64,000 nt of DNA from Salinarimonas soli (GCF_008386575.1 NZ_VUOA01000006.1:141286-205285); one strand, 5' to 3'; shown: positions 51,436 to 60,225, numbered from the stretch's first letter. Notes: a model not told the origin generated them from the sequence alone. Numbers and translations: made by a program.

Positions 51436-52368
51436 ATGCGCACCCTCCCCCCGTTCGACGGTCTCGTGGCGTTCGAAGCCGTCGTCCGGCACGGGTCGGC
51501 GACGCGGGCAGCGGTGGAGCTCGACATCACCCAGAGCGCGGTGAGCCACCGCCTGCGCCGGCTGGAGGCGTTCTTCAGCACGCCCCTCCTCGTGCGCGCA
51601 GGCACCCGGCTCGGGCCCTCCCCGGCTGGCGTTGCTCTCGCGGCGGAGCTGGACGGGCTCTTCGAGGAGTTGTCGAGCCTTCGAGCCCGGTGCCGGGCCG
51701 CCGCGGGCACGGGCGTCCTCAAGGTGGCCGTCGGGGCCGCCCTGGCCGATCTCTGGCTCGTGCGCCGCCTGCCGGCTTTCGCCGCGGCCTATCCCGGGGT
51801 CGCGGTGGAGCTCGTCGTTCTCGCCTCCGAGCCGGAGGCCCGGCGCGCCGACGCCGACGTGCAGATCCGCTGGCTTCCCCCCGACGCCGCCCGCAACGCC
51901 TCGACGCAGCGCGTCCTGTTCGTCGAGAGCGTGTTTCCCGTCTGCGCGCCGGATCACCTTCCCGGGGGTCGGCCCCTCGACGACCCCGGCGCCCTCCTCC
52001 GGCTGCCGCTCCTCCACAAGGGGCTCGGGCGGCCGGAGACGGGGGCCGAGTGGCTGTGGCGGACCTGGTTCGAGCGCCTCGGCCTCGGGTCGGAGCCTCC
52101 TGCGGGCTTGCGCTTCGAGACGCTCGGGACCGCGATCGCCGCCGCGCTCCAGGGCGCTGGGGCCGTGATCGCCCGCTCCCTCCTCGTCCACGACGCCTTG
52201 CATGAGGGGCGCCTGTCGCGGGTCCTCGACCCGAGCCTCGATATGCGCTCCTCGAAGGCCCACGTGGTGCGCTGGCCGCCCGCGCTGATCGGCGACGCCC
52301 GCGTCTCAGCCTTCGTCACATGGCTCGTCGGGCAGGCCGAGATCACGGGTGGGGCGCACCCGTCCTAA
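51436..52368 (+). CDS. LysR family transcriptional regulator (GcvA-like)
   Basis: A 310-residue LysR regulator. The N-terminal winged helix-turn-helix (about 5-65) holds AFEAVVRHGSATRAAVELDITQSAVSHRLRRLEAFF, and the rest is a periplasmic-binding-like effector domain. The ATG at 51436 (MRTLPPFDGL) is preferred to an ATG at 51412, because that one lies within the operator palindrome. Its divergent neighbour is an MFS exporter, the likely target. The gene ends with a 4-bp overlap of the convergent flavoreductase. Confidence 0.92.
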   Translation: MRTLPPFDGLVAFEAVVRHGSATRAAVELDITQSAVSHRLRRLEAFFSTPLLVRAGTRLGPSPAGVALAAELDGLFEELSSLRARCRAAAGTGVLKVAVGAALADLWLVRRLPAFAAAYPGVAVELVVLASEPEARRADADVQIRWLPPDAARNASTQRVLFVESVFPVCAPDHLPGGRPLDDPGALLRLPLLHKGLGRPETGAEWLWRTWFERLGLGSEPPAGLRFETLGTAIAAALQGAGAVIARSLLVHDALHEGRLSRVLDPSLDMRSSKAHVVRWPPALIGDARVSAFVTWLVGQAEITGGAHPS

Positions 52369-53120
52369 CCGCCGAACCGCTCCGTGCGGATCGAGGCCGG
52401 ATCGAGGCCGAGGCCGACGAGGAGGGTCGTGACGCTCTCCACGAAGGGATTCGCGCCGCAGACGAAGGTGAGGCGGGGTCGCGCGCCGAGGCCCGTGATC
52501 GCGTCAGCCAGCAGCGCGGCGTCGATCCGCCGCCCCGTGTCCTGCGGGCGGCGCGGGGTGTCGCGCGACAGGGCTGCGAGGAGGCGGAACGCCGCGTCGT
52601 CCTCGTCGAGCGCCAGGAGCTCGCCGCGAAAGAGCACGTCGTCCCAGAGCCGCGCCGCGTGGACGAGGCAGGCCGGCACGGCGCTGCGCGCCGCCACCCG
52701 GTGGCGGAGGATCGACATCAGCGGGGCCACGCCCGACCCGCCGCCGACCAGGAGGAGCGGCCCGCCGTCGGCCGCGTCCCAGACGAAATGGCCGCCGAAC
52801 GGGCCGCGGATGTCGACAGCGTCCCCGGGCTCCGCGATGTCCAGGAGATAGGGCGAGACCTCGCCGTCCTCGAGCCGCTCCACCGCGAGCTCGTAGACCC
52901 CCTCCGTCTCGGGCGCCGAGGCGACCGAGTAGCTGCGCTGCGCCGCGTATCCGTCGGGCGCGGTCAGGCGGATGTCGAGATGCTGGCCGGCCTGGAACGG
53001 GCGCCAGCGCTCGGGCCGCAGGACGATGCTCTTCACCCGCGCCGAGAGAGGCGTCAGGGCCTCGATCGTCGCGGTCTGCCACGCGACGTGGGCGGCCTCC
53101 TCGGGGGCGTCCACCCTCAA
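52365..53120 (-). CDS. FAD/NAD(P)-binding ferredoxin-reductase-like oxidoreductase
   Basis: A roughly 251-residue flavoreductase of the FNR superfamily. The FAD site RSYSVASAPE, then IRGPFGGHFVWD and the NAD(P) loop LVGGGSGVAPLMS are followed by the C-terminal VCGANPFVESVTTLL and the ending RTERFGG. No iron-sulfur domain is fused. Starts are TTG 53120, overlapping the upstream stop (TTGA), or GTG 53114; both are plausible. It is coupled to the sulfite-oxidase-like gene just upstream and is probably its electron donor. Confidence 0.88.
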   Translation of the reverse strand: MRVDAPEEAAHVAWQTATIEALTPLSARVKSIVLRPERWRPFQAGQHLDIRLTAPDGYAAQRSYSVASAPETEGVYELAVERLEDGEVSPYLLDIAEPGDAVDIRGPFGGHFVWDAADGGPLLLVGGGSGVAPLMSILRHRVAARSAVPACLVHAARLWDDVLFRGELLALDEDDAAFRLLAALSRDTPRRPQDTGRRIDAALLADAITGLGARPRLTFVCGANPFVESVTTLLVGLGLDPASIRTERFGG

Positions 53121-53722
53121 TCGCCCCGGAAGCGCTGCTCGCGCCAGGGGTCGCCATGGATGTGGTAGCCCCGCAGCTCCCAGAACCCGGGCTCGTCGCG
53201 CTCCGTGAACTGCAGCCCGTTCACCCACTTGGCCGACTTCCAGAAATAGAGATGCGGCACGAGGAGCCGGGCCGGGCCGCCGTGCTCAGGCGTGAGCGGC
53301 TTGCCCTCGTAGTGCGTCGCCACCATCGCCTTCCCGTCCAGGAGGTCCGCCGCCGGCACGTTGGTGGAGTAGCCGTCGTAGGAATGGGCGAGCATGAACG
53401 GCGTCGCGGGCTCGATCCCGGCATCCGCCAGGAGATCGTCCACCGTGACCCCGGCCCAGGGCGTGTTCAGCTTCGACCATTTGGTCACGCAATGGATGTC
53501 GCGGGTCATCTTGGTCTGCGGCAGCGCCTGGAACTCCGCCCAGCTCCACTTCTTGATCGGGCGCGGACCGGATTTCAGCGTGAACGCCCAGTCCGCTGTC
53601 GCGATCCGGGGCGTCGGCCCGGCCGAGAGGACGGGAAAGCCGTCGGTGAGCGACTGCCCCGGCGGGATCCGGTCGGCGAGCTCCGCCGGGGGCCGCCTGC
53701 CTTCGAAACCTCGTGTCGCCAT
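53117..53722 (-). CDS. Sulfite-oxidase-like molybdopterin-dependent oxidoreductase (cytoplasmic)
   Basis: A 201-residue protein of the sulfite oxidase/YedY fold. The molybdenum-ligand cysteine is C78 in RDIHCVTKWSKLNTPWAGV, and HGGPARLLVPHLYFWKSAKW is a family signature. There is no signal peptide, unlike periplasmic MsrP. Instead of a membrane haem partner (MsrQ) the next gene is a soluble flavoreductase. The substrate is unknown; methionine sulfoxide or another sulfur or nitrogen oxide is possible. Confidence 0.9.
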   Translation of the reverse strand: MATRGFEGRRPPAELADRIPPGQSLTDGFPVLSAGPTPRIATADWAFTLKSGPRPIKKWSWAEFQALPQTKMTRDIHCVTKWSKLNTPWAGVTVDDLLADAGIEPATPFMLAHSYDGYSTNVPAADLLDGKAMVATHYEGKPLTPEHGGPARLLVPHLYFWKSAKWVNGLQFTERDEPGFWELRGYHIHGDPWREQRFRGD

Positions 53723-53757
53723 GGTGTGGGTTCCTTCTCGTGGCGGAGCGGATGCAA

Positions 53758-53785
53758 CTCCCCTCTCCCGGATGGGAGAGGGGAG
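53758..53785. terminator. Perfect stem-loop downstream of wrbA
   Basis: CTCCCCTCTCCC (53758-53769) pairs perfectly with GGGAGAGGGGAG (53774-53785) around GGAT, 7 bp past the wrbA stop on the minus strand. No U-tract. It belongs to the same palindrome type as the elements at 34363-34391 and 56644-56665, so it is probably a dispersed repeat that may also act as a terminator. Confidence 0.55.
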
Positions 53786-53792
53786 GCCCGCC

Positions 53793-54392
53793 TCACCCCT
53801 TCAGCTTCGCGGCGATCTGGGCCACGTGGCGGCCCTGGAAGCGGGCGCCGTCGAGCTCGTTCGCCGAGGGCTGGCGCTGGCCCTGGCCGCCGGCGATGGT
53901 CGTGGCGCCGTAGGGCGCGCCGCCCGTGATCTCGTCGATGGTCATCTGGCCCTGGAACGAATAGGGCAGGCCCACGATCACCATGCCGAAATGCATCAGG
54001 TTTGTGATGCCCGCAAACAGCGTCGTCTCCTGCCCGCCATGCTGGGTGGCGGTCGAGGTGAACACCGAGCCCACCTTGCCCGTGAGCGCGCCCGACGCCC
54101 AGACCGAGCCGGCCTGATCCCAGAAGTTCGCCATCTGCGAGGCCATGCGGCCGTAGCGGGTGGGCACGCCGACGATGATGGCGTCGTAGTCGGGCAGCTC
54201 GGCGACCGTGGCGATCGGGGCTTGCTGGTCGAGCTTGAAATGGGCGTTGCGGGCCACGTCCTCGGGCACGAGCTCAGGGACGCGCTTGACCGCCACCTCG
54301 GCGCCGGCCTGGCGCGCGCCCTCGGCCACCGCGTGCGCCATGGTCTCGATATGGCCGTAGGTCGAGTAGTACAGGATCAGAACCTTCGTCAT
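53793..54392 (-). CDS. wrbA: WrbA, NAD(P)H:quinone oxidoreductase (flavodoxin-like)
   Basis: A 199-residue FMN-dependent quinone reductase of exact family length. The FMN loop [19 protein letters not shown] is at 8-26, [20 protein letters not shown] and [14 protein letters not shown] are the second and third flavin loops, and [27 protein letters not shown] is the C-terminal signature. It protects against quinone stress. Two adjacent ATGs exist; the inner one (54392) gives the family start [10 protein letters not shown]. Confidence 0.95.
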   Translation of the reverse strand: MTKVLILYYSTYGHIETMAHAVAEGARQAGAEVAVKRVPELVPEDVARNAHFKLDQQAPIATVAELPDYDAIIVGVPTRYGRMASQMANFWDQAGSVWASGALTGKVGSVFTSTATQHGGQETTLFAGITNLMHFGMVIVGLPYSFQGQMTIDEITGGAPYGATTIAGGQGQRQPSANELDGARFQGRHVAQIAAKLKG

Positions 54393-54518
54393 CATGTGCT
54401 CCTGGGCGTGCCCCTGGCTCGGGCGTGGTCGGTCGGGAATGTGTGGCCCATCATCGCCCCCGTCCAGGCCGGCCGCTTGCATGGAGCGACCAAGGCTTGT
54501 CGGGTCCGCGCGGGCGGA

Positions 54519-54935
54519 TCACCGGTCTTCCGGAAAGACGAGCTGCCGGCCGCCCGAATCCGCGACGAAGATCGCCAGCAGCTTCGCCGGTTCCGTGGCG
54601 CTGGCGTTGCGCGAGACCCGATGCCGGGCGCCCGGCATCTCGGTCCAGCTCTCGCCGGCTCGGTAGACGCGGGGCGCCTCGTCGTCGACGGCGCTCACGA
54701 CCTCGCCCGAGAGCACGTAGGCGTAGATGAACGCCGTGTCCGGATGGCGGTGGGCCGGCGAGGCGCCGCCCGGCGGATACACCACCTCCGCGGCGATCAT
54801 CGCCTTGCCGGGAACGTTGGGGAGGTCGCGGGTGAAGATCGGCGTCGATGTCTCGCGCGGCGCCTCCGGGTCGTGCGCCTGCGCCGGGAGGGCGAGGCCG
54901 AAGGCGAGCGCGGCGGCGAGGACGAACCGTGTCAT
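54519..54935 (-). CDS. Secreted small cupin-domain protein
   Basis: A 138-residue protein with a signal peptide (MTRFVLAAALAFGLALPAQA) and a single cupin barrel. The metal-ligand motif is PAHRHPDTAFIYAYVLSGEV, and GESWTEMPGARHRVSRN carries the last histidine. Function unknown; periplasmic cupins of this size often lie with oxidative stress genes, as here beside wrbA and an AhpD-like gene. The gene is read after the AhpD-like gene, 26 bp away. Confidence 0.85.
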   Translation of the reverse strand: MTRFVLAAALAFGLALPAQAHDPEAPRETSTPIFTRDLPNVPGKAMIAAEVVYPPGGASPAHRHPDTAFIYAYVLSGEVVSAVDDEAPRVYRAGESWTEMPGARHRVSRNASATEPAKLLAIFVADSGGRQLVFPEDR

Positions 54936-54961
54936 GGCGATGCTCCCTGTGGACGAACCGC

Positions 54962-55411
54962 TCAAGCGGCCCCTGCTGGGCCCGCGCCGAAGGCGACCGC
55001 GAGGCGGTTGTAGGCGTTCATCAGCCCGATCGCGATGGTGAGGTCGGCGAGCTCCTTCGGCGCGAAGACCGCGGCGGCGGCCTGGTACGCGGCCTCCGGA
55101 ACCCCCGTCCCCGCGATGCGGGTCACGGTCTCGGCCCAGGCGAGCGCGGCGCGCTCCCTGTCGTCGAAATAGGACCCGCTCTCCCGCCAGACCGGCACGA
55201 GAAAGAGCTTCTCGACGGGCATTCCCTCGCCCATGAGGGCGCGGGAATGCATGTCGACGCAATAGGAGCAGCCGTTGATCTGCGAGACGCGCAGATAGAC
55301 GAGCTCCACGAGGCGCTTGGGCAGCCCGCTCTGGGCCACGTAGCCGTGGGCGCCGCCGAGCGCCCTCATGCCGTGGGGCGAGACGTCGTTGTAGTTCAGG
55401 CGCAGCGACAT
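54962..55411 (-). CDS. Carboxymuconolactone decarboxylase / AhpD-like alkylhydroperoxidase domain protein
   Basis: A 149-residue all-helical protein. C48-x2-C51-x3-H55 in NGCSYCVDMHSR is the AhpD catalytic motif, preceded by LPKRLVELVYLRVSQI. These proteins reduce peroxides through the CxxC pair. ATG 55411 (MSLRLNYNDVSPHG) is chosen over an ATG three codons upstream; both are possible. It heads a leftward pair with the secreted cupin. Confidence 0.9.
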   Translation of the reverse strand: MSLRLNYNDVSPHGMRALGGAHGYVAQSGLPKRLVELVYLRVSQINGCSYCVDMHSRALMGEGMPVEKLFLVPVWRESGSYFDDRERAALAWAETVTRIAGTGVPEAAYQAAAAVFAPKELADLTIAIGLMNAYNRLAVAFGAGPAGAA

Positions 55412-55533
55412 GGCGGGCATCTCCCCTCGGGGCGCGTCGCCGGACGCTCGGCGTCGGACGCATCCTCATCCTGGGGCCGGGCTCGCCCGAAAGCCCGTGA
55501 GGCGTCGGGAGGCGCCGTGAGACGTTGCGCGGT

Positions 55534-56487
55534 TCAGCGCGGCGCGCCATCCGCGCCGAAACGCCCGAACAGGATGTCCGGCGCGCTCGTGTTGTGGCGG
55601 GAGGGCACGAGGCGGCCGGTCCACAGATCCGTGGCTTTGCCGCCGCGATAAGCCATGACGGGCTCCTCGCGCCAGCCCGGCGCGCCCGGCTCGCGGGCGG
55701 CGATCCGGGCCACGTCGGCGTTGAACTCCGTGACGTACATCGAGCGCAGCGCCGCGAACGGCCGGTCGCCCACGGGCTCGTCGAAGGCCACGTCGAGGGC
55801 GAGCCGGTCGCGGTCGAGGGCGCCGATCCGGATCGTCGCGCCGCCGCCGCGGGCGAAGCGCAGGCGAAAGGCTTTGGCGGCCGGATCGAAGTCGATGGAG
55901 GCGAGATTCACCACCGGGCGGCCGGCGTCCTCCACGGGGCCGATGAGCACCGAGGAACCGTAGGCGCTCCAGCCGAGATAGGCCGGCGGCAGGGGCCGCA
56001 GGCGCCAATAGCCGTCGCCCGGATAGATCACGAGCACCTCCTCGGCGCGCTCGTTGCGGCGCACCCAGAGCTGCACCACGTGCAGCCCGCGCTCGACCCG
56101 GTCGCCGACCCGGAACGGCACGTCGTTGGGCCGCCAGAAATTCGCGAAGGTGTAGCCCGTGAGCCAGGTCTCCACGTCCTCGTAGAAGGTCACGCGCCGG
56201 GGCGGCTTCACCTCCGTGGTCGCGGGGGTCAGCTCCGTCCCGCAGGCCGTGAAGTCCGGCGCGAAGCGGTCCTCGCGCAGGATCCCGATATAGGCCGGAT
56301 GCGCCGCCTCGACCCGGAAGGCGCGGGCCTGCGGCGAGGCGAAGGTCAGGGTCACGTTGTCCTTCTCGGCGCAGAGCACCGGCTCGGACCGGTTCTGGAC
56401 GTCCACCGCGAGGTTTTCGGCGCGGGCGGGGGTGAAGGCGAGGAGGGCGAGGAGAGTGATGAGGGTCGGACGCCGAAAGGTTCGCAC
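55534..56487 (-). CDS. Secreted hypothetical protein
   Basis: A 317-residue exported protein. The GTG at 56487 gives a clean signal peptide (FRRPTLITLLALLAFTPARA); upstream frame sequence is the palindromic repeat at 56509-56581, not gene. The mature part is beta-rich with aromatic motifs such as WLTGYTFANFWRPNDVPFRVGDR, VLVIYPGDGYWRLRPLPPAYLGWSAYGSS and SMYVTEFNADVARI. Two cysteines (about 38 and 81) could form a disulfide. I do not recognise the family. Confidence 0.75.
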   Translation of the reverse strand: MRTFRRPTLITLLALLAFTPARAENLAVDVQNRSEPVLCAEKDNVTLTFASPQARAFRVEAAHPAYIGILREDRFAPDFTACGTELTPATTEVKPPRRVTFYEDVETWLTGYTFANFWRPNDVPFRVGDRVERGLHVVQLWVRRNERAEEVLVIYPGDGYWRLRPLPPAYLGWSAYGSSVLIGPVEDAGRPVVNLASIDFDPAAKAFRLRFARGGGATIRIGALDRDRLALDVAFDEPVGDRPFAALRSMYVTEFNADVARIAAREPGAPGWREEPVMAYRGGKATDLWTGRLVPSRHNTSAPDILFGRFGADGAPR

Positions 56488-56508
56488 GTCGTCCCCGCCG
56501 CACCGACC

Positions 56509-56581
56509 GTCATCCCCGGGCTTGACCCGGGGACCCAGTCCCACGCGTCGAGGGGATGGCCGGGTCAAGCCCGGCCACGAC
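56509..56581. repeat. Intergenic palindromic repeat (GTCATCCCCGGGCTTGACCCGG type)
   Basis: The arm GTCATCCCCGGGCTTGACCCGG-like sequence at 56509-56530 is matched by its imperfect reverse complement at 56560-56581; the inner 15 bases CCGGGCTTGACCCGG match perfectly. Such elements are abundant between alphaproteobacterial genes. It lies just upstream of the secreted protein gene. The first bases (GTCATCCCCGG) are shared with the repeat at 38766-38957. Confidence 0.8.
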
Positions 56582-56643
56582 AGGGGAGGTGTCAGAGCGA
56601 ACCTCACCATCTGACCACCCTCACCCCCTGGCACTCCGTGCAT

Positions 56644-56665
56644 CCCTCTCCGCTCCGGGAGAGGG
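56644..56665. terminator. Stem-loop downstream of the FkbM methyltransferase gene
   Basis: CCCTCTCC (56644-56651) pairs with GGAGAGGG (56658-56665) around GCTCCG, 3 bp past the leftward FkbM stop codon. It is the same palindrome type as 53758-53785. No U-tract is seen. Confidence 0.5.
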
Positions 56666-56668
56666 GGG

Positions 56669-57421
56669 CTAGTCAGCCAAAACCGCATACACATCCCCTG
56701 AATTCGCCTCGTGCGGCAGGCCCGCGAGGTGCGCCGCCATGGTGTCCCGGTCCACCGGGGTCCCGAAGGTGAGCCGCTGGCTCTCGCCGAGCGCCACGTC
56801 GAAGCGGTAGGGTCCGAGCGCTGCCAGACGATCGAGGCATTCGGCGGCGACCGCGCGGGCGATGGTGGTGAACTCGAAGGAGAGGGCCGGGAGCGGCGTC
56901 GAGAGGCCCGCGAGCACCGCGGCCTCGAAGCCCTCCACGTCGATCTTGACGAAGGCTGGCCGGCCGAAGCGGGCGATCAGCGCGTCGAGGGTCAGGCATG
57001 GCACGGTGACGCTCCGGTCCCAGGCCTGCCCCTCCCACCCGGCGGCGCCGTCGGCGGCACGCACGAAGGCGTCGGAGGCGGTCGAGACCGTCGGATTGGC
57101 GCTGTTGACGCGAAGCTCCACGCTGCCCTCCGCCGCGCCGGCCGCGGCCTCGATCAGCGTCACCTGCCCGTCGCGGCCATGGATGAGGCGCAGCGCCCGC
57201 ATCGGGGCGGGCTGCGGCTCCAGGGCCACGACGCGGGCGCCCAGCCGCCGAAAGGAGGAGATCCGGTCGCCGACATGGGCGCCGATGTCGAAGGCGAGGT
57301 CGCCCGGCCGCAGGAAGCCCGCATAGAGCGCGTCCATCGCGTCGCGCTGCGCGCCCGGCCCATGATAGAGGCGCAGCGAGCGGCCGACCGCCGCCGCCGA
57401 GCCCTTCGGGAGCGCGCCCAT
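56669..57421 (-). CDS. FkbM family methyltransferase
   Basis: A 250-residue SAM-dependent O-methyltransferase. LAFDIGAHVGDRISSFRRLGA is the SAM loop, VVALEPQPAPMRAL motif II, and PAFVKIDVEGFEAAVLAGL the FkbM signature. Members methylate sugars, polyketides or glycolipids. The ATG at 57421 shares one base with the stop of the glucosyltransferase gene upstream, so both are translated together; methylation of the glucan or glycolipid made by that enzyme is a reasonable guess. Confidence 0.92.
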   Translation of the reverse strand: MGALPKGSAAAVGRSLRLYHGPGAQRDAMDALYAGFLRPGDLAFDIGAHVGDRISSFRRLGARVVALEPQPAPMRALRLIHGRDGQVTLIEAAAGAAEGSVELRVNSANPTVSTASDAFVRAADGAAGWEGQAWDRSVTVPCLTLDALIARFGRPAFVKIDVEGFEAAVLAGLSTPLPALSFEFTTIARAVAAECLDRLAALGPYRFDVALGESQRLTFGTPVDRDTMAAHLAGLPHEANSGDVYAVLAD

Positions 57422-59220
57422 CAGCCGGCCCTCACGGCGGCGAGCTCGGGCGGCATGTCGATCTCCTCAGGGACGGCGCAAAGCCCCCACCGGGTCAGCC
57501 GCTCGCCCATGGCGGGCGAGGCGGTGAGCACCGTGAAGGGGATCGCCACGAGGTAGCCGAGCGTCAGGGGCAGGCTCCACAGGAGCGCGGCCGGCGAGAG
57601 GACGGCAAGGCCGAGGCCCACCGCGAGGCCGAACAAGGTCGGCCCCCACAGGCCCCGGGCCGCGTCGCCCCAGGCGATGCCGTACGCGTCCCGCGTCTGC
57701 CCGTCCCACGCGATGGAGCGGCCGACCAGGAGCCCGCCCATGAACAGGGTTAGCCGGAACGTCGTCACCGCGCCGACGAGGAAGGAGAAGGCGATCTCGA
57801 CCGCAGCGCCCGCGAGGAAGCGCCCCGCGCCGCCATAGCGCCGCACCCCGCCAGGGGTGAGGAGCACGTCGGCGAGGCCGGCGAGCTTAGGCGAGAGATA
57901 CATCAGGAGGTAGGCGACGTAGAGCGCCGCCGCGAGCGCCCCGGGGAAGGCCGCCGGATCCTCCCCGTCGAGGAGTTTCAGCGGCGCGAGCGCCACGAGG
58001 AGCGTCATGGCGGGCACGCCGAGGAACATCAGGATCGCCCAGACGAGCTGGAAGCGGCTCATCGGCAGGAGCCCCGGCAGGTCGAGGAGGCGCAGATATT
58101 GCAGGTTGCCCTGGCACCAGCGCAGGTCGCGGACGGAGAAGTCGAACAGGGTCGGCGGGTTTTCCTCGTAGCTCCCGTTCTCGAGAGGCAGCACGCGCAC
58201 CTCGTAGCCCGCCTTGCGCATCAGCGTCGCCTCGACCTGGTCGTGCGAGAGCACCGCGCCCCCGAGCGGCGGTCCGCCGGGTAGGACCGGCAGATGGCAA
58301 TGCTCCTTGAAGGGCGCGATGCGCACGAGCGCGTTGTGGCCCCAGAACGGCCCGCACTCGCCGATCCACCAGGCGGAGCCGAACGTGTAGGCCCGCATCC
58401 CCGCCCGCATGCCAAACTGGAAGATCCGGGCGAACGCGCTGCGGGACGGCGCGCCCACCACGAGGCTTTGCAGGATGCCGAGCCGCGGGTGGGCCTGCAT
58501 CATGCGCACGAGGCGTACGATCGCGTCCCTCGTCATGAGGCTGTCGGCGTCGAGGGGCAGCATGAGGTCGTGGCCGTCGCCCCAGCGCTCGAGGAAGTCG
58601 CGCACGTTGCCGGCCTTGAAGCCCTCGTTGGTGGCACGGCGGCGATAGACGATCCGCTCAGGATCGGACGTCGAGCGCCGCCACGTCTCGACGGCGGTCT
58701 CCTCGGCGGCCGCGACCTCGGGCCGCGACGTGTCGCTGAGGATGAAGTACGCGAAAGCGTGGCCGTGGCCCGCCGCGTCGAGGCTCTCCTTCACGACGCG
58801 CAGGCGCGCCATGGCCCGGGCCGGGTCCTCGTTGCGCAGGGTCATGAGCACGGCCGTGGAGAGGCGCAGCGGCTCGTCCGCATCGCCCGCCCGCGCGAAG
58901 GGCGCCACGCGCTGGAGCCCGTCCGCCGCGCCGTGGAGGAGCCACAGGCCGAACGCCGCGTTCCAGAAGCCGAGCACCGTCCAAGGCGCGGCGACGGCGA
59001 CGCAGGCGAGGATCAGGAGATCGACGATGCTCCAGCCGCCCGCGCCGAGCACGACGGCAAGGCCCGCCATGAGCGCCGCGTAGGTCGAGAGGTTCAGGGC
59101 GATGACGACGAGACGCCGACGCCGCAGCTCCGCCATGGTCTGGAGCCCCGCCGGCGTCGTATGGGACGGCAGGGGCCCGGCGGGCTCCACGAGGGAAGCG
59201 GGGCTTGGCATGTCGGTCAT
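57421..59220 (-). CDS. MdoH/OpgH-like membrane glucosyltransferase (GT2)
   Basis: A 599-residue inner-membrane GT2 enzyme with two N-terminal helices (ELRRRRLVVIALNLSTYAALMAGLAVVLG, then LLILACVAVAAPWTVLGFW), the catalytic domain with LMLPLDADSLMTRDAI and GPFWGHNALVRIAPF, the R-x-x-R-W motif in VRDLRWCQGNLQYL, and about five C-terminal helices. It is a paralogue of the protein at 30791-32647. The ATG at 59220 is the last before divergent upstream sequence; longer frames are shadows. The gene is followed directly by the FkbM methyltransferase gene and starts 39 bp from the divergent MDR dehydrogenase. Confidence 0.87.
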   Translation of the reverse strand: MTDMPSPASLVEPAGPLPSHTTPAGLQTMAELRRRRLVVIALNLSTYAALMAGLAVVLGAGGWSIVDLLILACVAVAAPWTVLGFWNAAFGLWLLHGAADGLQRVAPFARAGDADEPLRLSTAVLMTLRNEDPARAMARLRVVKESLDAAGHGHAFAYFILSDTSRPEVAAAEETAVETWRRSTSDPERIVYRRRATNEGFKAGNVRDFLERWGDGHDLMLPLDADSLMTRDAIVRLVRMMQAHPRLGILQSLVVGAPSRSAFARIFQFGMRAGMRAYTFGSAWWIGECGPFWGHNALVRIAPFKEHCHLPVLPGGPPLGGAVLSHDQVEATLMRKAGYEVRVLPLENGSYEENPPTLFDFSVRDLRWCQGNLQYLRLLDLPGLLPMSRFQLVWAILMFLGVPAMTLLVALAPLKLLDGEDPAAFPGALAAALYVAYLLMYLSPKLAGLADVLLTPGGVRRYGGAGRFLAGAAVEIAFSFLVGAVTTFRLTLFMGGLLVGRSIAWDGQTRDAYGIAWGDAARGLWGPTLFGLAVGLGLAVLSPAALLWSLPLTLGYLVAIPFTVLTASPAMGERLTRWGLCAVPEEIDMPPELAAVRAG

Positions 59221-59259
59221 GGGATGTCCGAGGCGGCGGGACGGCGGGGGACCGGGGCG

Positions 59260-60225
59260 GTGACCCGCGCGCTCTGGTACGTGGCTCGCGGCCGGGCGGA
59301 CCTGCGCGACGTCGCGCTGCCGCCGCCTGCGACGGACGAGGCGGAGGTGCGGACCCTGTGGACCGGCGTGAGCCGCGGCACCGAGCGCCTCGTGTTCAAC
59401 GGCCTCGTGTCCGGCCCCGAGCGCGAGCGGATGCGCGCGCCGCTTCAGGAAGGCGAATTCCCGTTTCCCGTCAAGTATGGCTATTGCGCCGTCGGGATCG
59501 TCGAGGCAGGCCCGCCGGAGCTCCTGCGCCGCACCGTCTTCTGCCTCCACCCGCACCAGGAACGCTTCAACGCGCCGGTCACGATGCTGGCCCCCGTGCC
59601 CAAGGGGGTGCCCGCCCGCCGTGCCGTGCTCGCCGCCAACATGGAGACGGCGCTGAACGCCCTGTGGGACGCGGGCGCGGGGCCGGGGGACCGCATCGCC
59701 ATCGTCGGTGCGGGCGTCGTGGGCCTCCTCGTCGCCGCGCTCGCCGCCGGCATGCCGGGAGCGGAGGTCACTGTGGTGGACGTCGACCCGGCGCGCGAGG
59801 CGGTCGCGCGCGCGCTCGGCTGCGACTTCCGCCCCCCCGCCGAGGCGCCGGGCGGCGCCGATCTCGTGGTCCATGCGAGCGCGAGCGCGGCGGGTCTTGC
59901 CCTCGCGCTCGCCTGCGCCGGCACCGAGGCCACCGTGCTGGAGATGTCCTGGTACGGGAGCGAGGCCGTGGCGACGCCGCTCGGCCTTGCCTTCCACAGC
60001 GAGCGCCTGCGCCTGGTCTCGTCCCAGGTCGGGCGGGTGTCGCCCTCGCGCCGGATACGCTGGAGCCACGGCCGCCGCCTCGCCAAGGCGCTGGCGCTCC
60101 TCGCCGATCCGCGTCTCGACGCGCTGATCACCGAGGAGGTGCCCTTCGCCGATCTCGCCGGCGCCCTCCCCCGCCTCCTCGCCCCCGGCGCCCCGGGGCT
60201 GTGCACCGCCGTGCGCTACGGATAG
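59260..60225 (+). CDS. MDR (zinc-type alcohol dehydrogenase-like) oxidoreductase
   Basis: A roughly 321-residue medium-chain dehydrogenase/reductase. The N-terminal region TRALWYVARGRADLRDVALP and LWTGVSRGTERLVFNGLV are characteristic of a subgroup found beside pterin-synthase-like genes. The Rossmann loop is GDRIAIVGAGVVGLLVAALA near 145-164. The usual structural-zinc cysteine cluster is absent. The GTG at 59260 matches the usual family start; an ATG at 59224 would add 12 residues. It lies 48 bp before the PTPS-like gene and is probably co-transcribed with it. Confidence 0.82.
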   Translation: MTRALWYVARGRADLRDVALPPPATDEAEVRTLWTGVSRGTERLVFNGLVSGPERERMRAPLQEGEFPFPVKYGYCAVGIVEAGPPELLRRTVFCLHPHQERFNAPVTMLAPVPKGVPARRAVLAANMETALNALWDAGAGPGDRIAIVGAGVVGLLVAALAAGMPGAEVTVVDVDPAREAVARALGCDFRPPAEAPGGADLVVHASASAAGLALALACAGTEATVLEMSWYGSEAVATPLGLAFHSERLRLVSSQVGRVSPSRRIRWSHGRRLAKALALLADPRLDALITEEVPFADLAGALPRLLAPGAPGLCTAVRYG

